DNA of 64,000 bases from Sphingomonas kyeonggiensis (GTDB lineage Bacteria; Pseudomonadota; Alphaproteobacteria; Sphingomonadales; Sphingomonadaceae), in assembly GCF_030812785.1 (NCBI RefSeq), contig NZ_JAUSTJ010000003.1, positions 1,116,001 to 1,180,000 of the forward strand, in the 5' to 3' direction. Position numbers and translations under genes: made by a program. Below are positions 32,881 to 43,009 of this stretch, in pieces. Below the pieces are notes generated by a model. It saw only the letters and a program-made list of their open reading frames with translations. It was not told the origin of the DNA and searched no databases. Every line of letters begins with the position of its first letter. Within the stretch, counting starts at the first letter, position 1.

Positions 32881-33281
32881 TGCTCCTCGGGCCGGGGTGC
32901 GACTCCAAGCGTCTTGAGTACCAGCGAGACCGCCTCCGCCAGCCGATAGGGTTTCGGGAGAAATGCGCTCAGGTCGGTTGATGTGTCGGGCACGACGTTG
33001 CCCGAGGTAAGGATGACCGGGAGCGCCGGATTGGCAGCGCGAAGGCTGGCGGCCAAACCGATCCCGTTCAGCGAGCCTGGCATCTGGATATCGGAGAATA
33101 CGAGATCGATGTTGCGGTTGACGTGCACATAGGCGAGCGCCTCGTCCGCGCTGGCGGCCTCGACGACGTTGAAACCCACATCACGCAATTCATCAGCTAG
33201 GAGAGATCGGAGAAGTGGCTCATCCTCAACGACGAGAACGTAGATCGGCCAGACCTCGTCATCCGGTTCCAGCGCCTGCAT
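32877..33281 (-). CDS. Single-domain response regulator
   Basis: About 134 residues from ATG 33281, with GAGGGG upstream; a longer open frame exists but its extension is Arg-rich. LVVEDEPLLRSLLADEL, acceptor Asp64 in LVFSDIQMPGSLNGIG, Thr/Ser in ILTSGNV, Lys in LPKPYRLAE. First gene of a two-receiver unit next to the HWE kinase; with no output domain it probably works by protein interaction or phosphotransfer. Confidence 0.87.
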   Translation of the reverse strand: MQALEPDDEVWPIYVLVVEDEPLLRSLLADELRDVGFNVVEAASADEALAYVHVNRNIDLVFSDIQMPGSLNGIGLAASLRAANPALPVILTSGNVVPDTSTDLSAFLPKPYRLAEAVSLVLKTLGVAPRPEEQ

Positions 33282-33420
33282 TTTTCCGACCCCTCTGGGA
33301 CTTAAGACTCCCGGCGAGCGGGAGTGTTCCTTCACTCTTACACGATCGTGCAGCGGACGTAGGCCGCAGAATTGCGATATGCGCCGGCCGAACGCTAGGC
33401 GCCATCGCCGTCGAGCATCG

Positions 33421-33660
33421 TCAGCAGCCGCCGGGCACTCCATGAATCACGCAGAACCAGCCGTCGTTCAGCAGTCTGCGGGAACCGAGTTCGTCCAGCG
33501 GCGCGGCAAAGAGATAGCCGTGGCCCACCAAGCAGCCCAGCATCCGCATGATTGCCCGTTCCGCCTCGGTCTCGATGCCTTTACCGACGACGCGAATGTC
33601 TAGCGCGGCTCCGAGTTTCACGATGCTCTCGACGATAACGCGCTTGGCGAAGCTGTGGGC
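33421..33660 (-). pseudogene. Truncated EAL-domain remnant
   Basis: The frame holds FAKRVIVESIVKLGAALDIR, VVGKGIETEAERAIMRMLGC and GHGYLFAAPLDELG, the last third of an EAL phosphodiesterase domain. Everything before is missing; upstream lies repeat copy R7. The catalytic Glu of the usual EGVET motif is Lys here, so even this part would be inactive. It is a degraded gene end with no start or ribosome-binding site of its own. Confidence 0.7.
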
Positions 33661-33679
33661 GGCATCGTGAGGGGCGCCG

Positions 33680-33775
33680 GTGATGGCAGATTTGCGCCCT
33701 AATCCCGGTCGTTCCGTTTGAAGCGGTAGGTCCGCGAAAGCTGCCGAGCGTTCATTCAGCTCGGCGTTGTCCGTA
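33680..33775. repeat. Degenerate intergenic repeat, copy R7
   Basis: GGCAGATTTGCGCCCTAATC, CCGTTTGAAGCGG and CGAAAGCTGCCGAGCGTTCA fit the repeat family. It lies exactly where the EAL gene is cut off. Confidence 0.45.
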
Positions 33776-33808
33776 CCGGCCAAAAATGGGACCAGTTAGA
33801 CCCGTCTG

Positions 33809-34789
33809 TCAACGGTCGTCCTCCAAGATTGAGGGCCAAATATGAGCAAGTTTGTCGGGATTTTTGACTATGTAAATCGCAACGATCTTACCGTCCTCCA
33901 TCTCGAGCGCCGTTGTTTGCAATGCGCGACCCTGATCGGCACTGATGTAGCCGGGCAAACCATCGATTATCACGGTGCGAACCAGCGTTGGCGGTGGCGC
34001 ATTCTTGCGACGCACCGCGGCGAAAACACGAAGTGCAAACTCCATGCCTCGTACGACATTCCGGAAGGCGAGCACCTTGCCACCGCCATCGGTATGGATC
34101 TGGACGTCCTGCGCCAGGATTTCCGAAAGTCGGGCCGTGTCTCCATCCCGCGCGGCGGTGAAGAAGGCGCGTGCAAGCCTGTCCGCTTCGGCTGCCTTGA
34201 TAATGAATCTCGGCCGAGCCGCCTGAACATGTTTGCGGGCTCGTGACGCGAGCTGACGCACGGCGGCAGGCTCTCGTTCCAAGGTCACGGCTACCTCGGG
34301 CAGGGAAACGTCGAACACGTCGTGAAGAAGGAATGCCGCCCGCTCAAGAGGTGACAGGCGCTCCATCGCCAGCATAAGCGTGAAAGTGACGTCGTCCTCG
34401 AATGTCTCGTCCTGCCAGATGGAGTCGATCAGCGGATCGGGCAGCCACGGCCCGATGTAGGTTTCACGCTTTGCGTGCGCCGATTTCTTGCGGTCAAGGC
34501 ACAAGCGGGTAACGATCCGGGTCAAATAGGTCGCAGGGAAGCCGATATCATCTTCGACCGCTTCCCATCGCAGCCAGGCATCTTGGATGACATCCTCGGC
34601 ATCGCTGAGCGAGCCGAGCATTCGGTAAGCGAGCCGGTTCAAGCGGCTGCGTTCGGCCTCGAATATGGAGGTGCGCTGTTCACGTCGCTCCTTCCGTCGA
34701 TCGGCGGCATTTCCGCTGATGCCCGTCGGCACCAATGTCTCCTTCATAATCATGCCCACAAGACGAAGCAGCGTGCCCGGTAGTGACAT
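33809..34789 (-). CDS. ECF41-family sigma factor with SnoaL-like C-terminal domain
   Basis: A 326-residue sigma factor. Region 2 (YRMLGSLSDAEDVIQDAWLR), linker motif WLPDP, region 4 (LSPLERAAFLLHDVFDVSLP), then a SnoaL-like extension of about 110 residues with DGGGK and the terminal NPDKL motif. WLPEP, DGGGR/K and NPDKL are the published hallmarks of ECF41 factors, whose extension controls activity in place of an anti-sigma. The carboxymuconolactone-decarboxylase gene it is expected to transcribe lies divergently, behind a matching promoter. Start: ATG 34789 after GGAG; ATG 34753 and 34747 are alternatives. Confidence 0.92.
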   Translation of the reverse strand: MSLPGTLLRLVGMIMKETLVPTGISGNAADRRKERREQRTSIFEAERSRLNRLAYRMLGSLSDAEDVIQDAWLRWEAVEDDIGFPATYLTRIVTRLCLDRKKSAHAKRETYIGPWLPDPLIDSIWQDETFEDDVTFTLMLAMERLSPLERAAFLLHDVFDVSLPEVAVTLEREPAAVRQLASRARKHVQAARPRFIIKAAEADRLARAFFTAARDGDTARLSEILAQDVQIHTDGGGKVLAFRNVVRGMEFALRVFAAVRRKNAPPPTLVRTVIIDGLPGYISADQGRALQTTALEMEDGKIVAIYIVKNPDKLAHIWPSILEDDR

Positions 34790-34824
34790 GCACTCCGCCC
34801 CGCACGGAAAAATTTCGCCGGAGA

Positions 34825-34851
34825 TGTCACACTGGTCCGTCCTGTTTCGTC
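34825..34851 (+). promoter_or_regulatory. ECF41-dependent promoter
   Basis: TGTCACA at 34825-34831 and CGTC at 34848-34851, 16 bases apart. This is the known ECF41 consensus. It points at the CMD-family gene starting at 34899 and lies between it and the sigma gene. Confidence 0.85.
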
Positions 34852-34898
34852 AAGTGCGGGAGCGCCGCTGAGTGGCGCCGCAGGCTAAGGACATGATC

Positions 34899-35354
34899 AT
34901 GAGCGAGACGAAAAGGTTGATCTGGCACGAGGTCGCGCCACAGGGCGCTAAGGCTCTCTTCGGTATCCACCACTACATCACAACCGGCACCAACCTACCG
35001 GAGGAGCTGATACATCTCGTGTTCCTACGGGTGTCACAAATCAATGGCTGCGCGCATTGCATAGACCTCCACACGCGCGACCTGCTGAAGACGATGTCGG
35101 TCGACAAGGTCGCCTTGGTCCCGGTCTGGGCGGAAGTGCCGCATCTTTTCCCTGAGCAATATCGTGCTGCACTGGCTTGGGCCGAGGAGGTTACACTCGT
35201 AAGCGAAACCCATGCTTCGGACGAAGCCTATGCGGCCGCATCGGCAGCATTTGAACCGAAGGATCTGGTGGATCTCACCATCGCAATTGCAGCGATGAAT
35301 GCTTTCAATCGCCTTGGCGCACCGTTTCGGCTGCCCGTTAAGGCGAAGGCCTGA
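34899..35354 (+). CDS. Carboxymuconolactone decarboxylase / AhpD-family protein
   Basis: About 151 residues from ATG 34899, eight bases after AAGG (ATG 34893 is an alternative). The CxxC motif with downstream His (INGCAHCIDLHTRDL) is the redox/proton-relay site of AhpD-like alkylhydroperoxidases. PEELIHLVFLRVSQ and the terminal LGAPFRLPV also fit. ECF41 factors are nearly always paired with such a gene (the COE group). It probably acts in a thiol-peroxide or electrophile response; the physiological substrate is not known. Confidence 0.92.
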   Translation: MSETKRLIWHEVAPQGAKALFGIHHYITTGTNLPEELIHLVFLRVSQINGCAHCIDLHTRDLLKTMSVDKVALVPVWAEVPHLFPEQYRAALAWAEEVTLVSETHASDEAYAAASAAFEPKDLVDLTIAIAAMNAFNRLGAPFRLPVKAKA

Positions 35355-35439
35355 GTCGGTCCGGAACGGTTGGCCCGATCAGTGAAAGATCCGACCGGCT
35401 ATCGGGGGATTTGGACGGGGCTGCTGGATATCTCGGTCC

Positions 35440-35535
35440 AGCGGCTTCGGTCCTGAAAGGATGAACGCGCAACGGCCGCTTTAGCCAGCTGCCGGTCCCA
35501 AACCTGCCGGTCTGCAACCGGCCCAATTTCAGTCG
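35440..35535. repeat. Degenerate intergenic repeat, copy R8
   Basis: CGCAACGGCCGCTTTAGCCA, GCTGCCGGTCCCAAACCTGC and GGTCTGCAACCGGCCCAATT fit the family. This is the last copy noticed before the conjugation genes; the 314-base gap 35355-35668 holds nothing else recognisable. Confidence 0.5.
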
Positions 35536-35668
35536 ACCCCTAGTCGATAAATCGCTCCGTCGGGCGAGGGCGGGGGACGGCGGTCCTAAAGGCCGTAAGA
35601 GATTCTGATCGACCGGCTCAGTGTTGGCTCACCGGCCGCGCGCCTTCGCGCCGCCGAGCGAGGGCCTC

Positions 35669-37774
35669 ATGACACCGACCAAGCTCCTTATCGGCCAGAT
35701 TCTGATCGTGTTCGCGATCATGATGCTGGGCGTCTGGGCTGCGACGCAGTGGGCTGCGACGATGCTGGGCGATCAGCCCGAGCTCGGTCCGGCCTGGTTC
35801 AGCCTCGATGGCTATCGCTTCTACAAGCCCTGGGCACTGTTCGGCTGGTGGTTTCGCTATGACGCCTATGCCCCCCATATCTTCGACAAGGCAGGGATGC
35901 TTGCCGGCGCGAGCGGCTTTTTCGGCTGCGCTGCGGCCGTCGCGGGATCGCTGTGGCGGTCGCGCCACGCGAAGAATGTCACCACCTATGGGTCGGCGCG
36001 CTGGGCGACGCCGCGGGAAGTTCATGCCGCCGGACTTCGCGGTGATGCCGGCGTGTTCCTGGGACGGCTGCGCGGGCGTTACCTGCGTCATGACGGTCCC
36101 GAGCATGTCATGGCGTTTGCGCCGACGCGCTCGGGCAAGGGCGTCGGCCTGGTCGTGCCGACCTTGCTCAGCTGGACCGGCTCGGCGGTAGTCCACGACA
36201 TCAAGGGGGAGAACTGGCAGCTGACCGCAGGCTGGCGGTCGCGCTTCTCCTACTGCCTGCTGTTCAACCCCACCGACACACGCTCGGCGCGCTACAACCC
36301 GTTGCTCGAGGTCCGCCGCGGCGACCATGAGGTGCGCGACGTCCAGAATATCGCCGATATCCTGGTCGATCCCGAAGGGGCGCTCGAGCGGCGCTCGCAC
36401 TGGGAAAAGACCAGCCATTCGCTGCTGGTCGGCGCGATCCTTCATATCCTCTATGCCGAGGAGGAAAAGACGCTCGCCCGGGTCGCGACCTTCCTGTCAG
36501 ATCCGCAGCGCTCCTTCGTCGACACGCTGAAGCGGATGATGGCGACCAACCATCTCGGCACCGCGGATGCGCCGCGCGTCCATCCGGTGGTTGCATCCGC
36601 CGCCCGCGAACTGCTCAACAAATCGGACAATGAACGCTCGGGTGTGCTGTCCACCGCCATGTCATTCCTTGGGCTCTACCGCGACCCGACCGTCGCGCTG
36701 GCCACCTCGACCTGCGACTGGCGGATCGCCGACCTGGTGGAGGCGGCGCATCCGGTATCGCTCTATCTGGTCATCCCGCCGTCCGATATCTCGCGGACCA
36801 AGCCGCTGGTCCGCCTCATCCTCAACCAGATCGGGCGCCGCCTGACCGAACGACTCGACGCCGATCATGGCGGCCACCGGCACCAGCTGCTGATGATGCT
36901 CGACGAGTTTCCGGCCCTGGGGCGGCTGGACTTTTTCGAGACTGCGCTCGCCTTCATGGCCGGCTACGGCATCCGCGCCTATCTGATCGCCCAGTCGCTC
37001 AACCAGATCTCCAAAGCCTATGGCGAGAACAACGCCATCCTCGACAATTGCCATGTCCGCGTGGCGTTCGCGACCAATGACGAGCGGACTGCCAAGCGGA
37101 TATCCGACGCGCTCGGCACCGCGACCGAGCAGCGTGCGATGCGCAACTATGCCGGGCACCGTCTCGCACCCTGGCTCGCCCATGTCATGGTCAGCCGCCA
37201 GGAGACCGCCCGGCCGCTGCTGACTCCCGGCGAGGTGATGCAGCTGCCCGCCGGCGACGAGCTCGTCCTGGTCTCGGGGCTCGCCCCGATCCGCGCCAAC
37301 AAGCTGCGCTATTTCGAGGACCCTGCCTTCAGCGCGCGGATCTGCCCGCCGCCCCCGCTTGCCGACACCGGCCATGGCGACCGTCCGGCGCCGCGACCCG
37401 ACGACTGGGGCGACGACGCGCGGGGGACCGACATCCGCTTGCTGGCCGACGCCGAGGGTGCGGCCGAGGCCGGGAATTCCGATGCCGATGCCGAGGGCGC
37501 GACGGAAGCGAACAATTCGGGCGCAGCCGAAGCTGCCGCCGCCGCGGACGAAGGCGGTGTCCAGCAGGAGCGGCATCCCGGCCTTGCCGTGGAGGCTCCG
37601 GTCGCACGCGAGCCTGCCGGTACCGGCGACCCGCTCGGGCTGGGCGAGGAAGAGGAAGACGGCGCTGTCGACCGGCGCGCCATGGATCGCGTGCGCGGTC
37701 TGGACGCAGTCACCCGGGCGCATGCCCTCAACGAAGGCCAGGGTCGCGATGACGACCTCGTGCCGAGCTTCTGA
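35669..37774 (+). CDS. traG: TraG/VirD4-type coupling protein
   Basis: About 701 residues from ATG 35669, after GAGCGAGGG. Two N-terminal membrane helices (ILIVFAIMMLGVWAATQW and SGFFGCAAAVAGSLW), Walker A in APTRSGKGVGLVVPTLL, VVHDIKGENW, Walker B in LLMMLDEFPALGRL and LIAQSLNQI. It is the ATPase that links the relaxase-DNA complex to the secretion channel. The last 120 residues are acidic and repetitive (Glu/Ala/Asp-rich) and probably disordered. It heads the transfer operon. Confidence 0.95.
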   Translation: MTPTKLLIGQILIVFAIMMLGVWAATQWAATMLGDQPELGPAWFSLDGYRFYKPWALFGWWFRYDAYAPHIFDKAGMLAGASGFFGCAAAVAGSLWRSRHAKNVTTYGSARWATPREVHAAGLRGDAGVFLGRLRGRYLRHDGPEHVMAFAPTRSGKGVGLVVPTLLSWTGSAVVHDIKGENWQLTAGWRSRFSYCLLFNPTDTRSARYNPLLEVRRGDHEVRDVQNIADILVDPEGALERRSHWEKTSHSLLVGAILHILYAEEEKTLARVATFLSDPQRSFVDTLKRMMATNHLGTADAPRVHPVVASAARELLNKSDNERSGVLSTAMSFLGLYRDPTVALATSTCDWRIADLVEAAHPVSLYLVIPPSDISRTKPLVRLILNQIGRRLTERLDADHGGHRHQLLMMLDEFPALGRLDFFETALAFMAGYGIRAYLIAQSLNQISKAYGENNAILDNCHVRVAFATNDERTAKRISDALGTATEQRAMRNYAGHRLAPWLAHVMVSRQETARPLLTPGEVMQLPAGDELVLVSGLAPIRANKLRYFEDPAFSARICPPPPLADTGHGDRPAPRPDDWGDDARGTDIRLLADAEGAAEAGNSDADAEGATEANNSGAAEAAAAADEGGVQQERHPGLAVEAPVAREPAGTGDPLGLGEEEEDGAVDRRAMDRVRGLDAVTRAHALNEGQGRDDDLVPSF

Positions 37775-37781
37775 GCCGGCG

Positions 37782-38170
37782 ATGAAACCGCGCCACCATC
37801 TCTATCTCGACGAGGGGCTCACCGAGCAGCTCGAGGCGCTCGCGCGGAAGCCGGGCGGATCGAAGTCGGCGATCGTCAGTGCCGCGCTCAGCGCCTATTT
37901 CCTGCGCCAGGGCGCCCGCGAGGTCGACGACCTGCTCAAGGTCCGCCTCGACCGGATCAGCAACCAGCTGGCGCGGATCGAACGGGATGGGCAGGTGCTG
38001 CTCGAATCCTTCGCGCTGCTCGTGCGCTATTTCCTCAACGTCACGCCGCCCTTGCGGGAGGACGACAAGGCCGGCCGGGCGCTCGGCCGCGACCGCTTCC
38101 ACGCCTTTGTCGGCCAGGTCGGCCGGCTCATCGCCGAGGGCAAGCGCACGCTCGACCCGGAGGGCGAGCA

Positions 38171-38174
<4 letters not shown>
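37782..38174 (+). CDS. CopG-like protein of the transfer operon
   Basis: A 130-residue protein starting 7 bases after traG. The N-terminus (HLYLDEGLTEQLEALARKPG, GSKSAIVSAALSAYF) is a ribbon-helix-helix fold; the remainder is helical (LLKVRLDRISNQLARIERDG). In Trb operons of this kind a CopG-type protein stands between traG and trbB; it may regulate the operon or act in transfer. Its stop overlaps the trbB start (ATGA). Confidence 0.85.
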
Positions 38175-39161
<987 letters not shown>

Positions 39162-39175
<14 letters not shown>

Positions 39176-39491
39176 CATGAAATCCGCGCGCGTGCCGGGA
39201 GCCGCGATAGTTGCGGCGGCGATGCTGGCGGCGGGCGTCGCGCAGGCGTCGGGCGCGGGGATGCCCTGGGAGGAACCGCTCCAGCAAGTGCTGGAATCCG
39301 TCCAGGGGCCGGTCGCCAAGATCGTCGCGGTGATCATCATCATCACTACCGGCCTGACGCTGGCATTCGGCGAGACCGCCGGCGGGTTCCGGCGCCTCAT
39401 CCAGATCGTTTTCGGCCTGTCGATCGCCTTCGCGGCGTCGAGCTTCTTCCTCAGCTTCTTCAGCTTCGGCGGCGGGGCCCTGCTGTCGTGA
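39162..39491 (+). CDS. trbC: TrbC, pilin (VirB2-like)
   Basis: 109 residues from ATG 39162, with GAAGGAG upstream; a later ATG at 39177 is possible. A signal-peptide-like segment (AAIVAAAMLAAGVAQASG) and two membrane helices (VAKIVAVIIIITTGLTLAFG, LSIAFAASSFFLSFFSF) fit the conjugative prepilin. No TraF-type pilin peptidase is seen in the window. Confidence 0.92.
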
Positions 39492-39760
39492 ACGCCGCCG
39501 GCCAGCCTATCGAGGGGTTCGAGGTCCCGATCTTCCGTTCGCTGACCGAGCCGATCCTGCTGGGCGGCGCGCCGCGCGGCCTGGCGATCATCAACGGCAC
39601 GCTGGCGGCAGCGGTAGGCCTCGGGCTCCAGCAATGGTTGGCCGGCGTCGCGCTTTGGCTCCTCGGCCATAGCGTCTCGGTGTTCGCTGCGCGCCGCGAT
39701 CCCGAATTCCTGCCCATCCTGCTCCGGCACCTCCGCCAGAAGGGACGCTTCGCATGTTGA
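39488..39760 (+). CDS. trbD: TrbD (VirB3-like)
   Basis: 90 residues from GTG 39488, overlapping the trbC stop. EGFEVPIFRSLTEPILLGGA then one hydrophobic hairpin, and FAARRDPEFLPILLRHLRQK near the end, are typical of TrbD, a small inner-membrane channel part. It overlaps trbE by 7 bases. Confidence 0.93.
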   Translation: MNAAGQPIEGFEVPIFRSLTEPILLGGAPRGLAIINGTLAAAVGLGLQQWLAGVALWLLGHSVSVFAARRDPEFLPILLRHLRQKGRFAC

Positions 39761-42186
39761 ACCTGCGCGAATATCGGCACCGTGCCGATCGGCTCGCCGA
39801 CCATCTGCCCTGGGCGGCCTTGGTCGCGCCGGGCGTGATCCTCAACAAGGACGGCAGCTTCCAGCGCAGCTTCGCCTTTCGCGGGCCCGATCTCGAAAGC
39901 GCGACCGAGGCCGAACTGATCGGCATCTCCGCCAGGACCAACAACGTGCTGCGCCGCCTGGGCTCGGGCTGGGTGCTCTATGTCGAGGCCGAGCGCCGCG
40001 AGGCGCTGGGCTATCCCAAGAGCGACTTTCCCGATCCCGTGTCGGCCCTGGTCGATGCCGAACGCCGCGCCGGCTTCGAAGGCGGCCGCGCCCATTTCGA
40101 GAGCCGATACCTTCTGACCCTCCAATATCTGCCCGAGCCGGATCGCACCGACGCGGCAAGCCGGGCGATGCTCGATCGCGGGGAGGGGAAGGGGCGCGAC
40201 TGGCACGAGGCACTGGCCCAGTTCGTCGGCGAGACCGATCGCATCCAGGATCTCCTGTCCGGGCTGCTCCCCGAGATGCGCGCTTTGGAGGACGGCGAGA
40301 CACTGACCTATCTCCACCGCGCCATCTCCGAGCGGAGCCATCCGGTCGCGGTGCCCGAGACCCCGCTTTATCTCGACGGCCTGCTCGTCGATACCGAATT
40401 GACCGGCGGGCTCGAGCCGATGCTTGGGCAAGCCCATGTCCGCACGCTGACCATCGCCGGCTTTCCGACCTTGAGCCGGCCTGGGCTGCTCGATGCGCTC
40501 AACCATCAGGACTTCGCCTATCGCTGGGTCACGCGCTTCATCGCGCTCGACAAGACCGAGGCGACCAAGGCGCTGATCCGTATTCGTCGGCAATGGTTCA
40601 ACAAGCGCAAGTCGATGACCGCGATGCTGCGCGAGGTGATGTATAATCAGCCGGCCCAGCTCACCGACAGCGACGCCGACAACAAGGCCGCCGACAGCGA
40701 CGCGGCACTGCAGGCGCTCGGCCAGGACCATGTCGCTTTCGGCTATCTGACCGCGACCGTGACGGTGATGGATCGCGATCGTGCCGCGGTCGAGGCCAAG
40801 GTTCGCGCGGTCGAGCGCATCGTCAACGGTCTGGGCTTCACCATTCGTCGCGAAGGCGTCAACGCGGTCGAGGCCTGGCTCTCCTCGCTGCCCGGCCATG
40901 CCTATGCCAATGTCCGCCAGCCGCTGATCCATACGCTGAACCTCGCGCACCTGATGCCGTTGTCGAGCGTCTGGGCTGGGCCCGAGCGCAATGACCATCT
41001 GGACGGTCCGCCGCTTCTCTATGCCGAGACCAGTGGTGCCACGCCGTTCCGGCTCTCCACCCATATCGGCGATGTCGGCCATATGCTCGTCGTGGGGCCG
41101 ACGGGTGCGGGCAAATCGGTGCTGCTGGCGCTGCTCGCCTTGCAGTTCCGCCGCTATCCAGGCGCGCAGGTCTATATCTTCGACAAGGGCCTATCGGCGC
41201 GTGCGGCGGTGCTGGCCTGTGGCGGCGGTCATCATGCGCTGGGGCTGGACGGTATTGGTGACAACCTCGCCTTCCAGCCGCTGCGGCGCATCGACCGCGC
41301 CGCCGACCGCGTCTGGGCGAGCGACTGGATCTCTGCGCTGATCGCGCATGAAGGCGTCGCGCCCACGCCCGAGATCAAGGACATGATCTGGTCGGCGTTG
41401 CAGAGCCTCGCCACCGCGCCGGTCGAGCAGCGCACCCTGACCGGTCTTGCGCTGCTGCTCCAGTCGGCGGCGCTGCGGGTGGCGCTCGCGCCCTATACGC
41501 TCGAAGGGCCCTATGGCCGGCTGCTCGATGCGGCCGAAGACGATCTCGCGCTTGCCGACCTGCAATGCTTCGAGACCGAGGCGCTGATGGGTCAGCCGAG
41601 CGTGGTCGCGCCGGTGCTGCACTATCTCTTCCATCGTCTGGAAGCGCGCTTCACCGGGAGGCCGACCTTGCTGGTGCTCGACGAGGCCTGGATCTTCCTC
41701 GACCATCCGCTTTTCGCCGCGCGTATCCGCGAATGGCTGAAGGTGCTGCGCAAGAAGAATGTCGCGGTGGTCTTCGCGACGCAGAGCCTGGCCGATATCG
41801 CCGGCTCGTCGATCGCCCCGGCGCTGCTCGAGAGCTGCCCACAGCGGATCCTGCTCGCCAATGACCGCGCGGTCGAACCGCAGCTGCGCGAGACCTATCA
41901 GCGCTTCGGGCTCAGCGACCGCCAGATCGAGCTGATCAGCCGCGCCACGCCCAAGCGGCACTATTACCTGCAATCCGCGCGCGGCAACCGGCTGTTCGAG
42001 CTTGGCCTCGGGCCGCTCGCCCTGGCGCTCTGCGGCGCCTCCGATCCCGACAGCCAGAAGCGGATCGATGCCGCGTTGGCGTCCGGTCTCGGCTTAGACT
42101 TCGCTGCCCGTTTTCTCCAATCCGCCGGCCTGGATTGGGCAGCCGAGATCCTCGCCGGCACCGCCAGCATCCTGCCCCAGGAGTGA
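39754..42186 (+). CDS. trbE: TrbE, conjugation ATPase (VirB4-like)
   Basis: 810 residues, the usual length. N-terminal CagE/TrbE domain (LNLREYRHRADRLADHLPWA), Walker A in VVGPTGAGKSVLLALLALQF, Walker B in LLVLDEAWIFLDHPLF and the Gln motif VVFATQSLADIA. It powers pilus assembly and substrate transport at the inner membrane. No damage seen. Confidence 0.96.
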   Translation: MLNLREYRHRADRLADHLPWAALVAPGVILNKDGSFQRSFAFRGPDLESATEAELIGISARTNNVLRRLGSGWVLYVEAERREALGYPKSDFPDPVSALVDAERRAGFEGGRAHFESRYLLTLQYLPEPDRTDAASRAMLDRGEGKGRDWHEALAQFVGETDRIQDLLSGLLPEMRALEDGETLTYLHRAISERSHPVAVPETPLYLDGLLVDTELTGGLEPMLGQAHVRTLTIAGFPTLSRPGLLDALNHQDFAYRWVTRFIALDKTEATKALIRIRRQWFNKRKSMTAMLREVMYNQPAQLTDSDADNKAADSDAALQALGQDHVAFGYLTATVTVMDRDRAAVEAKVRAVERIVNGLGFTIRREGVNAVEAWLSSLPGHAYANVRQPLIHTLNLAHLMPLSSVWAGPERNDHLDGPPLLYAETSGATPFRLSTHIGDVGHMLVVGPTGAGKSVLLALLALQFRRYPGAQVYIFDKGLSARAAVLACGGGHHALGLDGIGDNLAFQPLRRIDRAADRVWASDWISALIAHEGVAPTPEIKDMIWSALQSLATAPVEQRTLTGLALLLQSAALRVALAPYTLEGPYGRLLDAAEDDLALADLQCFETEALMGQPSVVAPVLHYLFHRLEARFTGRPTLLVLDEAWIFLDHPLFAARIREWLKVLRKKNVAVVFATQSLADIAGSSIAPALLESCPQRILLANDRAVEPQLRETYQRFGLSDRQIELISRATPKRHYYLQSARGNRLFELGLGPLALALCGASDPDSQKRIDAALASGLGLDFAARFLQSAGLDWAAEILAGTASILPQE

Positions 42187-42191
42187 CCATC

Positions 42192-42905
42192 ATGTCCCGC
42201 TTCGCCTTTGCCTTGCTCCTCCGTGCCGCGCTTCCCGTCGGCGTCGCTGCGATGGTCGTGCCCGCGCCCGTCCAGGCCCAGATCGCGATCGTCGATGTGG
42301 ATTCCTTCGCCAATGCGGCGCGCACGCTGAAGATCATCGACCAGCAGATCCAGCAGCTCCAGAACGAGGCGCAGATGCTCCGCAACCAGGCGCTCGCCAT
42401 GGCGCGGACCGACTTTCCAGACCTTGCCGAGCTGACCGCGCGAATGAAGGAGATCGGCCAGCTGATCCAGCAGGCACAGGGCGTCGCCTTTCGGGTCGGT
42501 CAGGTCGACCAGCAGTTCGGCAAGCTCTTTCCCGACTTCGACGCGCGGGCTGGAGCCAACGCACTCGCGGCGCAGGCCAAGGCGCGGCTCGACACGGCGA
42601 TGGCGGGTTTCCGCCACACGATGAAGGTCCAGGCCGACATCGCCGAAAATGTCGAGGCCGACGTCGCCACGCTCGGCAAGCTCTCGGAGAGGAGCCAGAA
42701 CGCGGTCGGTGGGCTGCAGGCCGCACAGGCGACCAATCAGCTACTCGCGCTCGCCGCCAAGCAGCAGCTGCAGATCCAGCAGCTGCTCGCGGCCCAGTTC
42801 CGCGCCGAAGCGACCGACAGTGCGCGGCGCGCCCAGGCCGAACTCGATGCACACGCGACGACCACCAAGTTCCTCGGCTCGGGCACGGCCTACACGCCGC
42901 GCTGA
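42192..42905 (+). CDS. trbJ: TrbJ (VirB5-like)
   Basis: 237 residues from ATG 42192, directly after trbE. Signal peptide FAFALLLRAALPVGVAAMVV...VQAQ, then DVDSFANAARTLKIIDQQIQ and long Gln-rich helices. VirB5-type minor pilus component acting outside the inner membrane. The 104 bases to trbL carry no gene, although trbK commonly lies here. Confidence 0.93.
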   Translation: MSRFAFALLLRAALPVGVAAMVVPAPVQAQIAIVDVDSFANAARTLKIIDQQIQQLQNEAQMLRNQALAMARTDFPDLAELTARMKEIGQLIQQAQGVAFRVGQVDQQFGKLFPDFDARAGANALAAQAKARLDTAMAGFRHTMKVQADIAENVEADVATLGKLSERSQNAVGGLQAAQATNQLLALAAKQQLQIQQLLAAQFRAEATDSARRAQAELDAHATTTKFLGSGTAYTPR

Positions 42906-43009
42906 CCACATTGCTCGGCGACGGTGCCTCCCCCGACGCCGAGCGCCGCAGGGCGCAAGCGTGCGCCCCCGACGATGCGCCCTGCGGCACCCTTTGAGGA
43001 TGTGACGCG

